From the NCBI RefSeq assembly GCF_900109745.1, contig NZ_FOAV01000019.1, positions 30,640 to 94,639 of the forward strand: a stretch of DNA of 64,000 bases, read 5' to 3'. This stretch comes from Roseateles sp. YR242 (GTDB lineage: Bacteria > Pseudomonadota > Gammaproteobacteria > Burkholderiales > Burkholderiaceae_C). Both the position numbers and the translations under genes were made by a program. This document shows, piece by piece, positions 1 to 8,529 of this stretch (within the stretch, counting starts at the first letter, position 1; each line of letters opens with the position of its first letter). The notes under the pieces were generated by a model. That model had not been told where the DNA came from. It did no database searches and worked only from the letters and a program-made list of their open reading frames with translations.

Positions 1-1143
1 AGCTTTGCCGAGCTGTTCTTCGACCTGGTGTTCGTGTTTGCCGTCACCCAGCTCTCCCATCGCCTGATCGGCCATTTCTCGCTGGCGGGCGTGGCGCAGA
101 CCCTGTTCCTGATGCTGGCGGTCTGGTGGGTCTGGGTGTTCACCTCCTGGGTGACCAACTGGCTGGACCCGGACCTCACGCCGGTGCGGGCCTGCCTGTT
201 CCTGTTCATGCTGCTCGGGCTGATGATGTCCGGCGCGATCCCCGACGCCTTCGACGACCGCGCCCTGATGTTTGCCGGCAGCTACACCGCCATCCAGGTG
301 GGGCGCACGGTGTTCTTCCTCTGGGCCGCACGTGGGGGCCATGCCTCGCTGGTGCGCAATTTCCAGCGCATGCTGGTCTGGCTGGCCACCAGTGCCGTGT
401 TGTGGTGGTGCGGCGCGCTGGAAGAGACCTGGCGCCTGCCCTGCTGGGTGGCGGCACTGTCCCTGGAATATGTGGCACCTTCACTGGGCTTTGCCGTGCC
501 GGGGCTGGGCCGCTCCGCCACGTCCGACTGGAACGTCTCAGGCGGGCATCTGGCCGAGCGCTGCGCGCTGTTCGTGATCATTGCGCTGGGGGAATCGCTG
601 CTGGTGACCGGCGCGACGTTTTCCGCGCATGCCATCACCGCCGCATCGGCGCTGGCCTTCGTGGTGGCCTTCGCCGGCAGCCTGGCCTTGTGGTGGCTGT
701 ACTTCGACACGACCAATGAGTTCGCCACCGGCCGCATCGCCCACAGCCAGGACCCCGGCCGACTGGCCCGTCTGAGCTACACCTACCTGCACCTGCTGAT
801 CGTGGCCGGCATCATCGTCAATGCGGCGGGTGACGAGTTCGTGCTGGCCCATCCGCTGGGACACACCTCGCTGCAGACCGCCGTCTGCGTGCTGGGCGGC
901 TTCGGGCTCTACATCCTGGGGGTGGGGCTGTTCAAGTGGTCGGTGATGGGGCGGTGGCCGTGGTCACATGCGGTGGCCATTGGCTCACTGGCGGTGGCGA
1001 GCCCGTGGGTGCAGGCCTGGCCGCCAGTGCTGACCAGTGCGTTTGCCTGTCTGGTCCTGGTCATCCTGGCCGCATGGGAACGCCACACGCGTGCGGCATG
1101 CGTGCCGCAGGTGCCGGTGGCAAGGACGCCACCGGTTGCTTGA
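1..1143 (+). CDS. Low temperature requirement protein A (LtrA) family membrane protein, 5' truncated
   Basis: The frame is open from base 1, so the true start lies outside the window; at least 380 residues are present. The first visible residues read SFAELFFDLVFVFAVTQLS, the conserved N-terminal LtrA signature (ELFFDLVFVFAV), so probably only a short piece is missing. The rest is almost entirely hydrophobic segments, and a second conserved acidic motif, IIALGESLLVTGATF, lies mid-protein, as in other LtrA proteins. The molecular role of the family is not established; the name comes from a Listeria cold-growth phenotype. The gene converges on the efflux operon, with 41 bp between the two stop codons. 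Family assignment is firm, function is unknown. Confidence 0.85.
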   Translation, partial: SFAELFFDLVFVFAVTQLSHRLIGHFSLAGVAQTLFLMLAVWWVWVFTSWVTNWLDPDLTPVRACLFLFMLLGLMMSGAIPDAFDDRALMFAGSYTAIQVGRTVFFLWAARGGHASLVRNFQRMLVWLATSAVLWWCGALEETWRLPCWVAALSLEYVAPSLGFAVPGLGRSATSDWNVSGGHLAERCALFVIIALGESLLVTGATFSAHAITAASALAFVVAFAGSLALWWLYFDTTNEFATGRIAHSQDPGRLARLSYTYLHLLIVAGIIVNAAGDEFVLAHPLGHTSLQTAVCVLGGFGLYILGVGLFKWSVMGRWPWSHAVAIGSLAVASPWVQAWPPVLTSAFACLVLVILAAWERHTRAACVPQVPVARTPPVA

Positions 1144-1184
1144 GGAAATCGGCAGAAGGGCCGCGGGTCGCCGCCCTCCTGCGT

Positions 1185-2597
1185 TCAGGCCGCCGGTGTC
1201 CAGCCGCCGCCCAGCGCCTTCACCAGCCCCACGGTGGCCTGGTACTGCAAGGCCTGCACCTGCAGCGCCACACGCCGGTTGCGCAGTTCGCTGCGGCGAG
1301 CGTCCAGCAGGTCCAGCTGGCTGATGAAGCCATTGCGGTAGCGTGAGTCCGACAGGGCGGTGGCACGCGCGGCGGATTCCACTGCCTGGGCCTGCACCTC
1401 GGCCTGGCGCGACAGCAGCTGCAGCCCGCTCAGGCTGTCTTCCACTTCACGCAGGGCCTGCAGCAGCTGCTGGCGGTAACCCGCCATCGCCAGGTCCAGG
1501 CCCGCCTCGGCGGATTCGATGCCGGCCTTGCGGCGGCCACCATCGAACAGCGGCAGCGACAGCAGCGCATCCACCGACCAGGCACGGGCCGACCAGCGGA
1601 ACACATCGCTCAGCTCGGGCGAGGCGTAGCCGCCGGTGGCGGTCAGCGTGAGGCTGGGGAACCAGGCCGCCTGGGCCACGCCCACGCGGGACTGGGCCGC
1701 CAGCAGGCTGCGCTGGGCCGCCGCCACGTCGGGACGGCGGGCCAGCACGGCGCTGGGCAGGCCGGCCGGGATGGCGGGCAGCGGCGAAAGCGTCTGGTCC
1801 TCGGCGAGCGAGAAGCCCGAAGCCGGCTCACCCAACAGCACCGCGAGCGCGTTCTCCAGCTCCGCACGGCGGCGGTCCAGTGCCACGGCTTCGGCTTCGG
1901 TGGAGGCCACTTCCGTCTGCACGCGGGCCAGGTCCAGCTCGGCCACATCGCCCGCCTGGTAGCGGCGCTGGGTCAACGCGAGCGTTTCGCGGTAGGCCGT
2001 CACGGTGTCACGCACCAGTCGGCGTTCCAGGTCGGTGAAGCGCAGCGACAGATAGGTCTGCGCCACGTCGGCCTGCACCATCAGGCGCGTGCTCTGCAGC
2101 AGCGCTTCACGGGCCTGGGTGTCCAGTTGGGCGGCACGGCTGGCCTGCGAGAGGCGCCCGGTGATGTCCGCTTCCCAGCTGGCGTTCAGGCCGGCGCTGT
2201 AGACCGGCGTGAGCGCGGGGCCCTGGCCGGCCGTGGTGCCACGGTAGGCACCGGCCGAGGCGCCCAGCTGCGGCAGCCGGTCAGCATCGGCGCTGCGCGA
2301 CAAGGCCCGGGCCTGTGCCAGCCGCGCGGCGGCCGATTGCAGGTCGGTGTTGTTGCGCAGTGCGCGCTGCACCAGGTCGTTCAAGCGGGCGTCACCAAAG
2401 GCGAGCCACCAGTCGCCACGTGGTTCGGCATCGGCCGGCGGCACCACGGCCCAGTGACCGTCGGCCACCGCAGCACTGGACTGCCCGGCCTTGAAGGCGG
2501 TGGGCGTGGCCGGCAGGCGCGACTCGTCGATCGGGGGCGGCGTCGCGCAACCGGCCAGCACCAGCGCGGCCAGCAGCGTTGTCATCATCAGTTTCAT
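1185..2597 (-). CDS. RND efflux outer membrane lipoprotein (NodT/OprM/OprN family)
   Basis: This is the outer-membrane channel of a tripartite drug efflux pump, 470 residues. The start at 2597 gives a lipoprotein signal, MKLMMTTLLAALVLAGC, with Cys17 as the lipidation site, and is preceded by AAGGAT at a good distance. A longer in-frame start at 2753 would overlap the upstream pump gene and add an arginine-rich non-signal extension, so it is rejected. Two repeats of the outer membrane efflux domain are recognisable, including RRYQAGDVAELDLARVQTEV and SRYRNGFISQLDLLDARRS. It is the last gene of the adaptor-pump-channel operon, 37 bp after the pump gene, and is expected to trimerise in the outer membrane. 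Confidence 0.93.
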   Translation of the reverse strand: MKLMMTTLLAALVLAGCATPPPIDESRLPATPTAFKAGQSSAAVADGHWAVVPPADAEPRGDWWLAFGDARLNDLVQRALRNNTDLQSAAARLAQARALSRSADADRLPQLGASAGAYRGTTAGQGPALTPVYSAGLNASWEADITGRLSQASRAAQLDTQAREALLQSTRLMVQADVAQTYLSLRFTDLERRLVRDTVTAYRETLALTQRRYQAGDVAELDLARVQTEVASTEAEAVALDRRRAELENALAVLLGEPASGFSLAEDQTLSPLPAIPAGLPSAVLARRPDVAAAQRSLLAAQSRVGVAQAAWFPSLTLTATGGYASPELSDVFRWSARAWSVDALLSLPLFDGGRRKAGIESAEAGLDLAMAGYRQQLLQALREVEDSLSGLQLLSRQAEVQAQAVESAARATALSDSRYRNGFISQLDLLDARRSELRNRRVALQVQALQYQATVGLVKALGGGWTPAA

Positions 2598-2634
2598 GGC
2601 AATGATCCTTGTCTTTCTTGGCGCGAGGCTCGCT

Positions 2635-5600
2635 TCATTCGTGGTCATGACGCGGGGCGGCCGGGTGCGGATGGGCACCGGCACCACCACCAAAGTCATG
2701 TCCCGCGCCCTGCTCGGGCTGGGCAAAGGCCTCGATATGCGGCGTCTCGCCATGCTGCTTGAGCGGACGGTTGCCGGAGAGGCGGCGCATCAGCACATAG
2801 AACACCGGCGTCAGGAACAGGCCAAAGGCCGTCACGCCGATCATCCCGGCGAACACCGCCACACCCATGGCGTTGCGCATCTCGGCACCAGCGCCATGCG
2901 CCAGCACCAGGGGCAGCACACCCATCACAAAGGCCATGGAGGTCATCAGGATGGGGCGCAGGCGCAGGCGGCTGGCTTCGATGGCGGCCTGCAGCGGGCT
3001 GCGGCCGGCAAATTCCAGCTCCCGGGCGAACTCCACGATCAGGATGGCGTTCTTCGCAGACAGCCCCACCAGCACGATCAAACCGATCTGGGTGAAGACG
3101 TTGTTGTCCCCATGGCTGAGCCACACCCCGGTCATCGCGGCCAGCAGGCCCATCGGCACGATCAGGATGATGGCCACCGGCAATGCCAGGCTTTCATACT
3201 GGGCGGCCAGCACCAGGAACACCAGCAGGATGGCCAGCGGGAACACCCACAGGGCGGAGTTGCCGGCCAGGATTTCCTGGTAGGTCAGCTCGGTCCATTC
3301 ATAGCTGATGCCAGGGGGCAGCGTTTCAGCAGCAATGCGAGCGATCGCGGCCTGCGCCTGGCCGGTCGAGAAGCCGGGCGCGGGGCTGCCGTTGATGTCG
3401 GCGGAGAGGAAGCCGTTGTAGCGCATGGCACGTTCCGGGCCGAAGCTCGGTTCGACCTTCATCAGCGCGGAAAGCGGCACCATCTCGCCGGAGGCGGAAC
3501 GCACCTTCAGCTGGCCGATGTCCTCGGCACGGGCACGGTAGGGCGCATCCGCCTGCACACGCACGGTGTAGGTGCGGCCGAACTTGTTGAAGTCGTTCAC
3601 ATACAGGCTACCGAGGTAGATCTGCATGGTGTCAAACACGTCGGTCACCGCCACGCCGAGCTGGCGTGCCTTGGTCCGGTCCAGGTCCGCATAGAGCTGG
3701 GGCACGTTCACCTGGTAGCTGGTGAACAGGCCGGCCACCTCCGGCGTCTGCGCGGCTTTGGCCATGAAGGCCTTGACCGCACCGTCCAGCGCCTCGTAGC
3801 CGAGGCCGCCACGGTCTTCCAGCTGCAGCTTGAAGCCGCCGGTCGTGCCCAGGCCCTGCACCGGCGGGGGCGGGAACATCACCACAAAGGCGTCCTGGAT
3901 CTGGCCGAACTGGGCATTCAGGTTGCCCGCGATCTCGCCCGCGGAGAGTCCCTTGCCAGTGCGCTCGTCGAAGGACTTGAGCGATGCGAAGACGATGCCT
4001 GAGTTGGAACTGTTGGTGAACCCGTTGATCGACAGGCCGGGGAAGGCGATGGCGTGGTCGATCCCCGGCGTCTTCAGCGTGATGTCGCTCATGCGACGGA
4101 TCACGTCCTCGGTGCGGTCCAGCGTGGCACCGTCCGGCAGTTGCGCGAAGCCGATGAGGTATTGCTTGTCCTGCGCCGGCACGAAGCCACCGGGCACGGC
4201 CTTGAACAGGCCCACGGTCAGCGCCACCAGGGCGGCGTAAAGCACCAGCATGATCGCCTTGCGGGAGATCACGCGGGCGACACCACCGCTGTAGGCCTTG
4301 GCACCGCGGTTGAACAGGCGGTTGAAGGCCCCGAAGAAGCGGCCCAGGACACGGTCCATGCCGCGGGTCAGCGCATCCTTGGGTTCATCATGGCCCTTGA
4401 GCAGCATCGCGGCCAGCGCAGGCGACAGGGTCAGCGAGTTCACCGCGGAGATCACGGTGGAGATGGCGATGGTCAGCGCGAACTGGCGGTAGAACTGCCC
4501 CGTCAGGCCGGTGATGAAGGCCAGCGGCACAAACACCGCCACCAGCACCAGGGCGATGGCGATGATGGGGCCGGACACTTCCTGCATGGCGCGGTAGGTC
4601 GCGGCGCGCGGGCTCAGCCCCGCCTCGATGTTGCGCTCCACGTTCTCCACCACCACGATGGCGTCGTCCACCACGATGCCGATGGCCAGCACCAGGCCGA
4701 ACAGCGACAGCGCGTTGATCGAGAAGCCGAAGGCATGCATCACCGCGAAGGTACCGATGATGGACACCGGCACGGCCAGCAGCGGGATGATGGAAGCGCG
4801 CCAGGTCTGCAGGAACAGGATCACCACCAGCACCACGAGAGCCACGGCCTCCAGCAGCGTGTGCACCACGGACTCGATCGAGGCCCGCACGAATTGCGTC
4901 GGGTCATAGACAATTTCGTAGTTCACGCCTTCCGGCATGCTCTTCTTCAGCTCCGCCATCGTGGCACGCACGTTGTCGGAGATCTCGATGGCGTTGGAGC
5001 CGGGCGCCTGGAAGATCGGGATGGCCACGGCGGACTTGTTGTCCAGCAGCGAGCGCAGCGCGTATTCCGCCGCACCCAGCTCGATGCGACCGAGGTCGCG
5101 CAGGCGGGTGACCTGACCGTTGGCACCGGTCTTGACGATGATGTCGGCGAACTCGTCTTCGTTCTTGAGGCGGCCCTGCGCATTGACGGGCAGTTGCAGA
5201 TCAATGCCCTGCAGGCCGGGCGACGCGCCCACCACACCGGCGGCGGCCTGCACGTTCTGCTCGCGGATGGCCTGCACCACGTCATTGGCGCTCAGGCCAT
5301 GCTCGGCCACCTTCTGCGGGTCCAGCCAGACGCGCATGGAATAGTCGCCGGAGCCGAACAGCTGCACCTGGCCCACGCCCGGGATGCGGGCCAGCCGGTC
5401 CTTGACGTTGAGCACCGCGTAGTTGCGCAGGTAGGTCATGTCGTACCGGTCATTCGGCGAGAGCAAGTGCACGACCATGGTCAGGTCGGGGCTGCTCTTG
5501 ACCGTGGTCAGGCCGAGACGGCGCACTTCTTCCGGCAGGCGCGGCTCGGCTTGCGAGACGCGGTTCTGCACCAGCTGCTGCGCCTTGTCCGGGTCGGTGC

Positions 5601-5895
5601 CCAGCTTGAAGGTGACGGTCAGCGTCATGTTGCCGTCGGTGTTGGCCTGGCTGCCCATGTAGAGCATGCCTTCCACACCGTTGATGGCTTCTTCCAGCGG
5701 CGTGGCCACCGCTTCGGCAATCACCTTCGGGTTGGCGCCGGGGTATTGGGCGCGCACCACCACCTGCGGCGGCACCACTTCCGGATATTCGGAGATGGGC
5801 AGGACCCGCAGGGCCAGCAGCCCCGCGACGAAGATCAGCACCGACAGCACACCCGCGAAGATCGGGCGGTCGATGAAGAATTTGGAGAGATTCAT
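2635..5895 (-). CDS. HAE1-family RND multidrug efflux pump, MexF/BpeF-like
   Basis: Inner-membrane proton-driven drug exporter of 1086 residues, slightly longer than the usual 1030-1060. The N-terminus MNLSKFFIDRPIFAGVLSVL and the tandem aspartates in GIVVDDAIVVVENVERN (near residue 405) mark the proton relay in TM4. The stretch FLQTWRASIIPLLAVPVSI is typical of the MexF/BpeF branch rather than AcrB. The C-terminal tail of about 50 residues after the last membrane helix is unusual: Gly/His-rich, ending HPHPAAPRHDHE. The gene lies between adaptor and outer-membrane lipoprotein genes on the same strand, giving a complete pump. MexEF-OprN-type pumps are often controlled by LysR regulators, and one lies 2.6 kb upstream of this gene; the link is inference. 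Confidence 0.95.
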   Translation of the reverse strand: MNLSKFFIDRPIFAGVLSVLIFVAGLLALRVLPISEYPEVVPPQVVVRAQYPGANPKVIAEAVATPLEEAINGVEGMLYMGSQANTDGNMTLTVTFKLGTDPDKAQQLVQNRVSQAEPRLPEEVRRLGLTTVKSSPDLTMVVHLLSPNDRYDMTYLRNYAVLNVKDRLARIPGVGQVQLFGSGDYSMRVWLDPQKVAEHGLSANDVVQAIREQNVQAAAGVVGASPGLQGIDLQLPVNAQGRLKNEDEFADIIVKTGANGQVTRLRDLGRIELGAAEYALRSLLDNKSAVAIPIFQAPGSNAIEISDNVRATMAELKKSMPEGVNYEIVYDPTQFVRASIESVVHTLLEAVALVVLVVILFLQTWRASIIPLLAVPVSIIGTFAVMHAFGFSINALSLFGLVLAIGIVVDDAIVVVENVERNIEAGLSPRAATYRAMQEVSGPIIAIALVLVAVFVPLAFITGLTGQFYRQFALTIAISTVISAVNSLTLSPALAAMLLKGHDEPKDALTRGMDRVLGRFFGAFNRLFNRGAKAYSGGVARVISRKAIMLVLYAALVALTVGLFKAVPGGFVPAQDKQYLIGFAQLPDGATLDRTEDVIRRMSDITLKTPGIDHAIAFPGLSINGFTNSSNSGIVFASLKSFDERTGKGLSAGEIAGNLNAQFGQIQDAFVVMFPPPPVQGLGTTGGFKLQLEDRGGLGYEALDGAVKAFMAKAAQTPEVAGLFTSYQVNVPQLYADLDRTKARQLGVAVTDVFDTMQIYLGSLYVNDFNKFGRTYTVRVQADAPYRARAEDIGQLKVRSASGEMVPLSALMKVEPSFGPERAMRYNGFLSADINGSPAPGFSTGQAQAAIARIAAETLPPGISYEWTELTYQEILAGNSALWVFPLAILLVFLVLAAQYESLALPVAIILIVPMGLLAAMTGVWLSHGDNNVFTQIGLIVLVGLSAKNAILIVEFARELEFAGRSPLQAAIEASRLRLRPILMTSMAFVMGVLPLVLAHGAGAEMRNAMGVAVFAGMIGVTAFGLFLTPVFYVLMRRLSGNRPLKQHGETPHIEAFAQPEQGAGHDFGGGAGAHPHPAAPRHDHE

Positions 5896-5987
5896 GGCAG
5901 TCTTTCTTGGCGACTGTGTTGAACAACCGGGACATGGCTGACGCTGGCGCGTCCCTTCAGGACGGCGCCGCGCCGGTCACCGGAAGA

Positions 5988-7220
5988 TCAAGATTTGTCA
6001 GTCTTGGGCGAGCCGTCCTTGGCCTGCAGTTCAGTCTTGGCGTTCATCGGCACCACCTGCGGCTGCACCAGTGCGCCAGGGCGCACGCGCTGCAGGCCGT
6101 TGACCACCACCGTCTCGTTGGGCTTGAGGCCCGCGGTGACGATGCGCAGGCCATCCACGCTGGCGCCCAGCTGCACCTCGCGGTAGGACAAGGTGTTGTC
6201 CTTGCCCACCACCATCACGAAGCGCTTGCTCTGGTCGGTACCCACCGCACGTTCATTGACCAGCAGGGCCGGACGGCTCTTGGACTGGCCCAGGCGGATG
6301 CGGGCGAACTGGCCCGGCATCAGCGCGCCGTCCTTGTTGTCCAGCACGGCGCGCACGCGCACGGTGCCGCTGCGGGCATCCACCTGGTTGTCCACCAACT
6401 GCAGGCGGCCGGTGTAGGGGGTGTCGGTGGTGGCAGCCGTGCCGATCTGCACCGGGATGCGGTCCAGCTGGCTGCGCGCGCCGCCACCGCCCGGCAGCTC
6501 GGCCAGGGCACGGGCGACGGTGCGCTCGTCAGCATCGAAGCTGGCGTAGATCGGGCTCACCGAGACCAGCGTGGTCAGCACAGGCGCGCTGGGGCCGGCA
6601 GCCACCAGGTTGCCCTGCGTGACTTCAATACGACCAACACGACCGGCCACCGGGGCCCGCACCTGGGTGTAGCCCAGGTTGAGGCGGGCGGATTGCAGCG
6701 CGGCCTGGGCGGCACGCAGGTTGGCATCGGCCTCGCGGGAGGCGTTGCTGCGCTCGTCCAGCTCACGCTGGGCGATGGCGTGCTCGCTCCACAGCCGGGT
6801 GGACCGCTCCAGCTCACTCTTGGTGTAGCTGACACGGGCCTGGGCGGCCACGACCTGCGCATCGGCCCGGTCCACCTCGGCCTGGAAGGGCGCGGGGTCG
6901 ATGGTGATCAGCAGCTCACCGGCCTTGACCAGCGAACCCTCGCGGAAGTTCACCGACTGCACCGCGCCGGCCACGCGGGACCGCACGTCCACGCGCTCCA
7001 CGGCTTCCAGGCGGCCGGAGAACTCCTCCCAGGCGGCAACGTCCTGGGTGGTGACGGTGGCCACCGAGACAGGGATGGCCTGGGGCGCGGCCGCAGGCGG
7101 ATTGGCTTCCGCCTGCTGGCTGTGCAGACCCACGACACCAGCGGCCACAACGGCGGCGATGGCGGTGAGGGAGGTGGCGGTGATGGCGAACGGGCGCCGG
7201 CGGTTGAGCAGGTTCTTCAT
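5988..7220 (-). CDS. RND efflux periplasmic adaptor (membrane fusion protein), MexE-like
   Basis: 410-residue adaptor that bridges the pump and the outer-membrane channel. The N-terminus has an arginine-rich stretch and a hydrophobic segment (about residues 12-32) without a lipobox cysteine, so it is probably membrane-anchored or cleaved rather than lipidated. A split biotinyl-lipoyl domain is visible (VDVRSRVAGAVQSVNFREGS and the later RAPVAGRVGRIEVTQG) around an alpha-helical hairpin at residues 100-165. The beta-barrel and membrane-proximal domains follow, ending in a charged tail SPKTDKS. It is the first gene of the operon; the 135 bp upstream presumably hold the promoter. The gap to the pump gene is 92 bp. 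Confidence 0.93.
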   Translation of the reverse strand: MKNLLNRRRPFAITATSLTAIAAVVAAGVVGLHSQQAEANPPAAAPQAIPVSVATVTTQDVAAWEEFSGRLEAVERVDVRSRVAGAVQSVNFREGSLVKAGELLITIDPAPFQAEVDRADAQVVAAQARVSYTKSELERSTRLWSEHAIAQRELDERSNASREADANLRAAQAALQSARLNLGYTQVRAPVAGRVGRIEVTQGNLVAAGPSAPVLTTLVSVSPIYASFDADERTVARALAELPGGGGARSQLDRIPVQIGTAATTDTPYTGRLQLVDNQVDARSGTVRVRAVLDNKDGALMPGQFARIRLGQSKSRPALLVNERAVGTDQSKRFVMVVGKDNTLSYREVQLGASVDGLRIVTAGLKPNETVVVNGLQRVRPGALVQPQVVPMNAKTELQAKDGSPKTDKS

Positions 7221-7355
7221 TGTTGTGACTCCGTAGACGATTCGAGCAATTCAGGGGATGCGGGAAGACGGCAAGTGATTGAGATGGGCGACGGTGGTGG
7301 ACATCGCCGCAGGGCGCTTTTCAGGAGGGGCCTTTGGTTCATCCATCACCTCCCG

Positions 7356-8213
7356 TCAGGCCGGCTGAGGCCGTGAGCCGCGCGACGAGGTCAGCGGCGG
7401 GAAGGCGTTCAGGAAATCGAAGAGGCGTTGGCGCAGCGCCTTGATCCAGGGCGGCTGCAGCACCTCCAGCGAGGGCAGTTTCATCAGGCTGCAGGGCCAG
7501 CCGGTGGGGCCGGGCAGGATGGTCTGCTGCACCTCCACGCCGGCACGCTGCATGGCGCGGGCATAGGCCACCGCTTCATCACGCATCGGGTCGTCGTCGG
7601 TGCTCAGCACCAGGGCCGGCGGCAGGCCGGCCAGGCGGTTGGTACAGGCGGGGGCGGCATAGGGGTGGTCGCCTTCTTCGCATTCCCCCAGGTAGGCGCG
7701 CCAGCCCAGGGTCCAGCGGCACTGGCCGCTGCCGGCTTCGGCCTGGCGCAGGGAGGCGGTGGCCAGGCAGGGGTTGAGCATGGGGCTCACCAGGATCTGC
7801 CCTGCCAGCTTGTGGTGGCCCTGGTCGCGGGCCATCAATGCCAGTGCGGCGGCGAGGTTGCCGCCGGCCTCCTCGCCCGCCACCAGCACCGGGCTGGAAC
7901 GCCCGGACAGACGGGCGCGGCTCTTGTAGAGCCCTTGCAGCATGGCGTCGAGGGCCTTCAAGGCGGTCGGGAAGACCTTGTCCACGCCGGTGGGGTAATC
8001 CACATCCACCACCACGGCGCCGGCCTCGGCCATCAGGCGCGACATCAGCTCGCCGCTGTCCAGCGAGCCGCTGGTGAAGGCGCCGCCGTGAAGATGCAAC
8101 ACCACCGGCGCATGGGGACGCCGGGTGGCGCCCTTGTAGACGCGCACCGGCATCACGCCGTCGCCGGCGGGCAGCAGGTCGTCGTGGCAGGAGGTGAGCG
8201 GCAAGGCGTCCAT
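7356..8213 (-). CDS. Alpha/beta hydrolase fold protein, hormone-sensitive lipase family, probable pseudoenzyme
   Basis: 285 residues from an ATG at 8213 preceded by AAAGGA; an upstream TTG at 8252 is less likely. The oxyanion-hole motif HLHGGAFTSGS (HGG family) and the acidic motif DDDPMRDEA near the C-terminus place it with acetyl-hydrolase/hormone-sensitive-lipase proteins. The nucleophile elbow, normally GDSAGG, reads GEEAGGNLAAAL here, so the catalytic serine is glutamate. The site where the catalytic histidine is expected reads LPGPTGWPCSL, with no His. The frame is otherwise intact. I infer a folded protein without classical esterase activity, perhaps a ligand-binding or regulatory protein. 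It sits between the efflux operon and a divergent LysR gene. Confidence 0.8.
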   Translation of the reverse strand: MDALPLTSCHDDLLPAGDGVMPVRVYKGATRRPHAPVVLHLHGGAFTSGSLDSGELMSRLMAEAGAVVVDVDYPTGVDKVFPTALKALDAMLQGLYKSRARLSGRSSPVLVAGEEAGGNLAAALALMARDQGHHKLAGQILVSPMLNPCLATASLRQAEAGSGQCRWTLGWRAYLGECEEGDHPYAAPACTNRLAGLPPALVLSTDDDPMRDEAVAYARAMQRAGVEVQQTILPGPTGWPCSLMKLPSLEVLQPPWIKALRQRLFDFLNAFPPLTSSRGSRPQPA

Positions 8214-8529
8214 GGCCGTGAATCCTTTGGGGGAAAGCTGCGGAGACAGCAAAGGCCTGCACGCACAAGGGGCAGGCGTTCATGTTGCAATGCAGCGAAA
8301 TTTAGAGATTCCGACCGTTTCGATAAATGGGCGCCGCTGCGAATCAATGTTTCGCCGGCGAAACAATGGGTCGGGCAGGATGGCGACCTCGCGCGCACGT
8401 ACAGAAATGGCGAGGCCCCGCGTCACTGGCGTGGGGAAGGCGGGGTTCGGCACGAAATCAGCGTGAAATTCAGCGCGAAGTTCAGCGCGAAGTTCAGGGG
8501 TCAGGCAGGAAGAGGAAGAGGAACGTCGA
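8214..8529. other. Divergent intergenic region between pseudo-esterase and LysR gene
   Basis: About 316 bp without a convincing gene. It holds the ribosome site of the minus-strand hydrolase at its left edge, an AT-richer patch near 8280-8350, and the direct-repeat block at 8454-8500 just before the LysR gene. It must carry both divergent promoters, but I could not fix -10/-35 boxes with confidence. Confidence 0.6.
8454..8500. repeat. Four imperfect 12-bp direct repeats upstream of lysR-type gene
   Basis: Consecutive units read GAAATCAGCGT, GAAATTCAGCGC, GAAGTTCAGCGC and GAAGTTCAGGGG. Each inner unit contains TTCAGCGCGAA, a short imperfect dyad (TTC...GAA). The block ends 29 bp before the LysR start codon, so it could be an operator array for the regulator or its divergent target. 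Confidence 0.7.

Noticed and set aside
4054..5922. Long plus-strand open frame opposite the RND pump gene
   Set aside because: His/Gly/Arg-rich translation with no domain; antisense shadow caused by high GC in the pump gene.
8454..8500. Short repeat array as a CRISPR
   Set aside because: Units of 12 bp abut each other without spacers and no cas genes are near.
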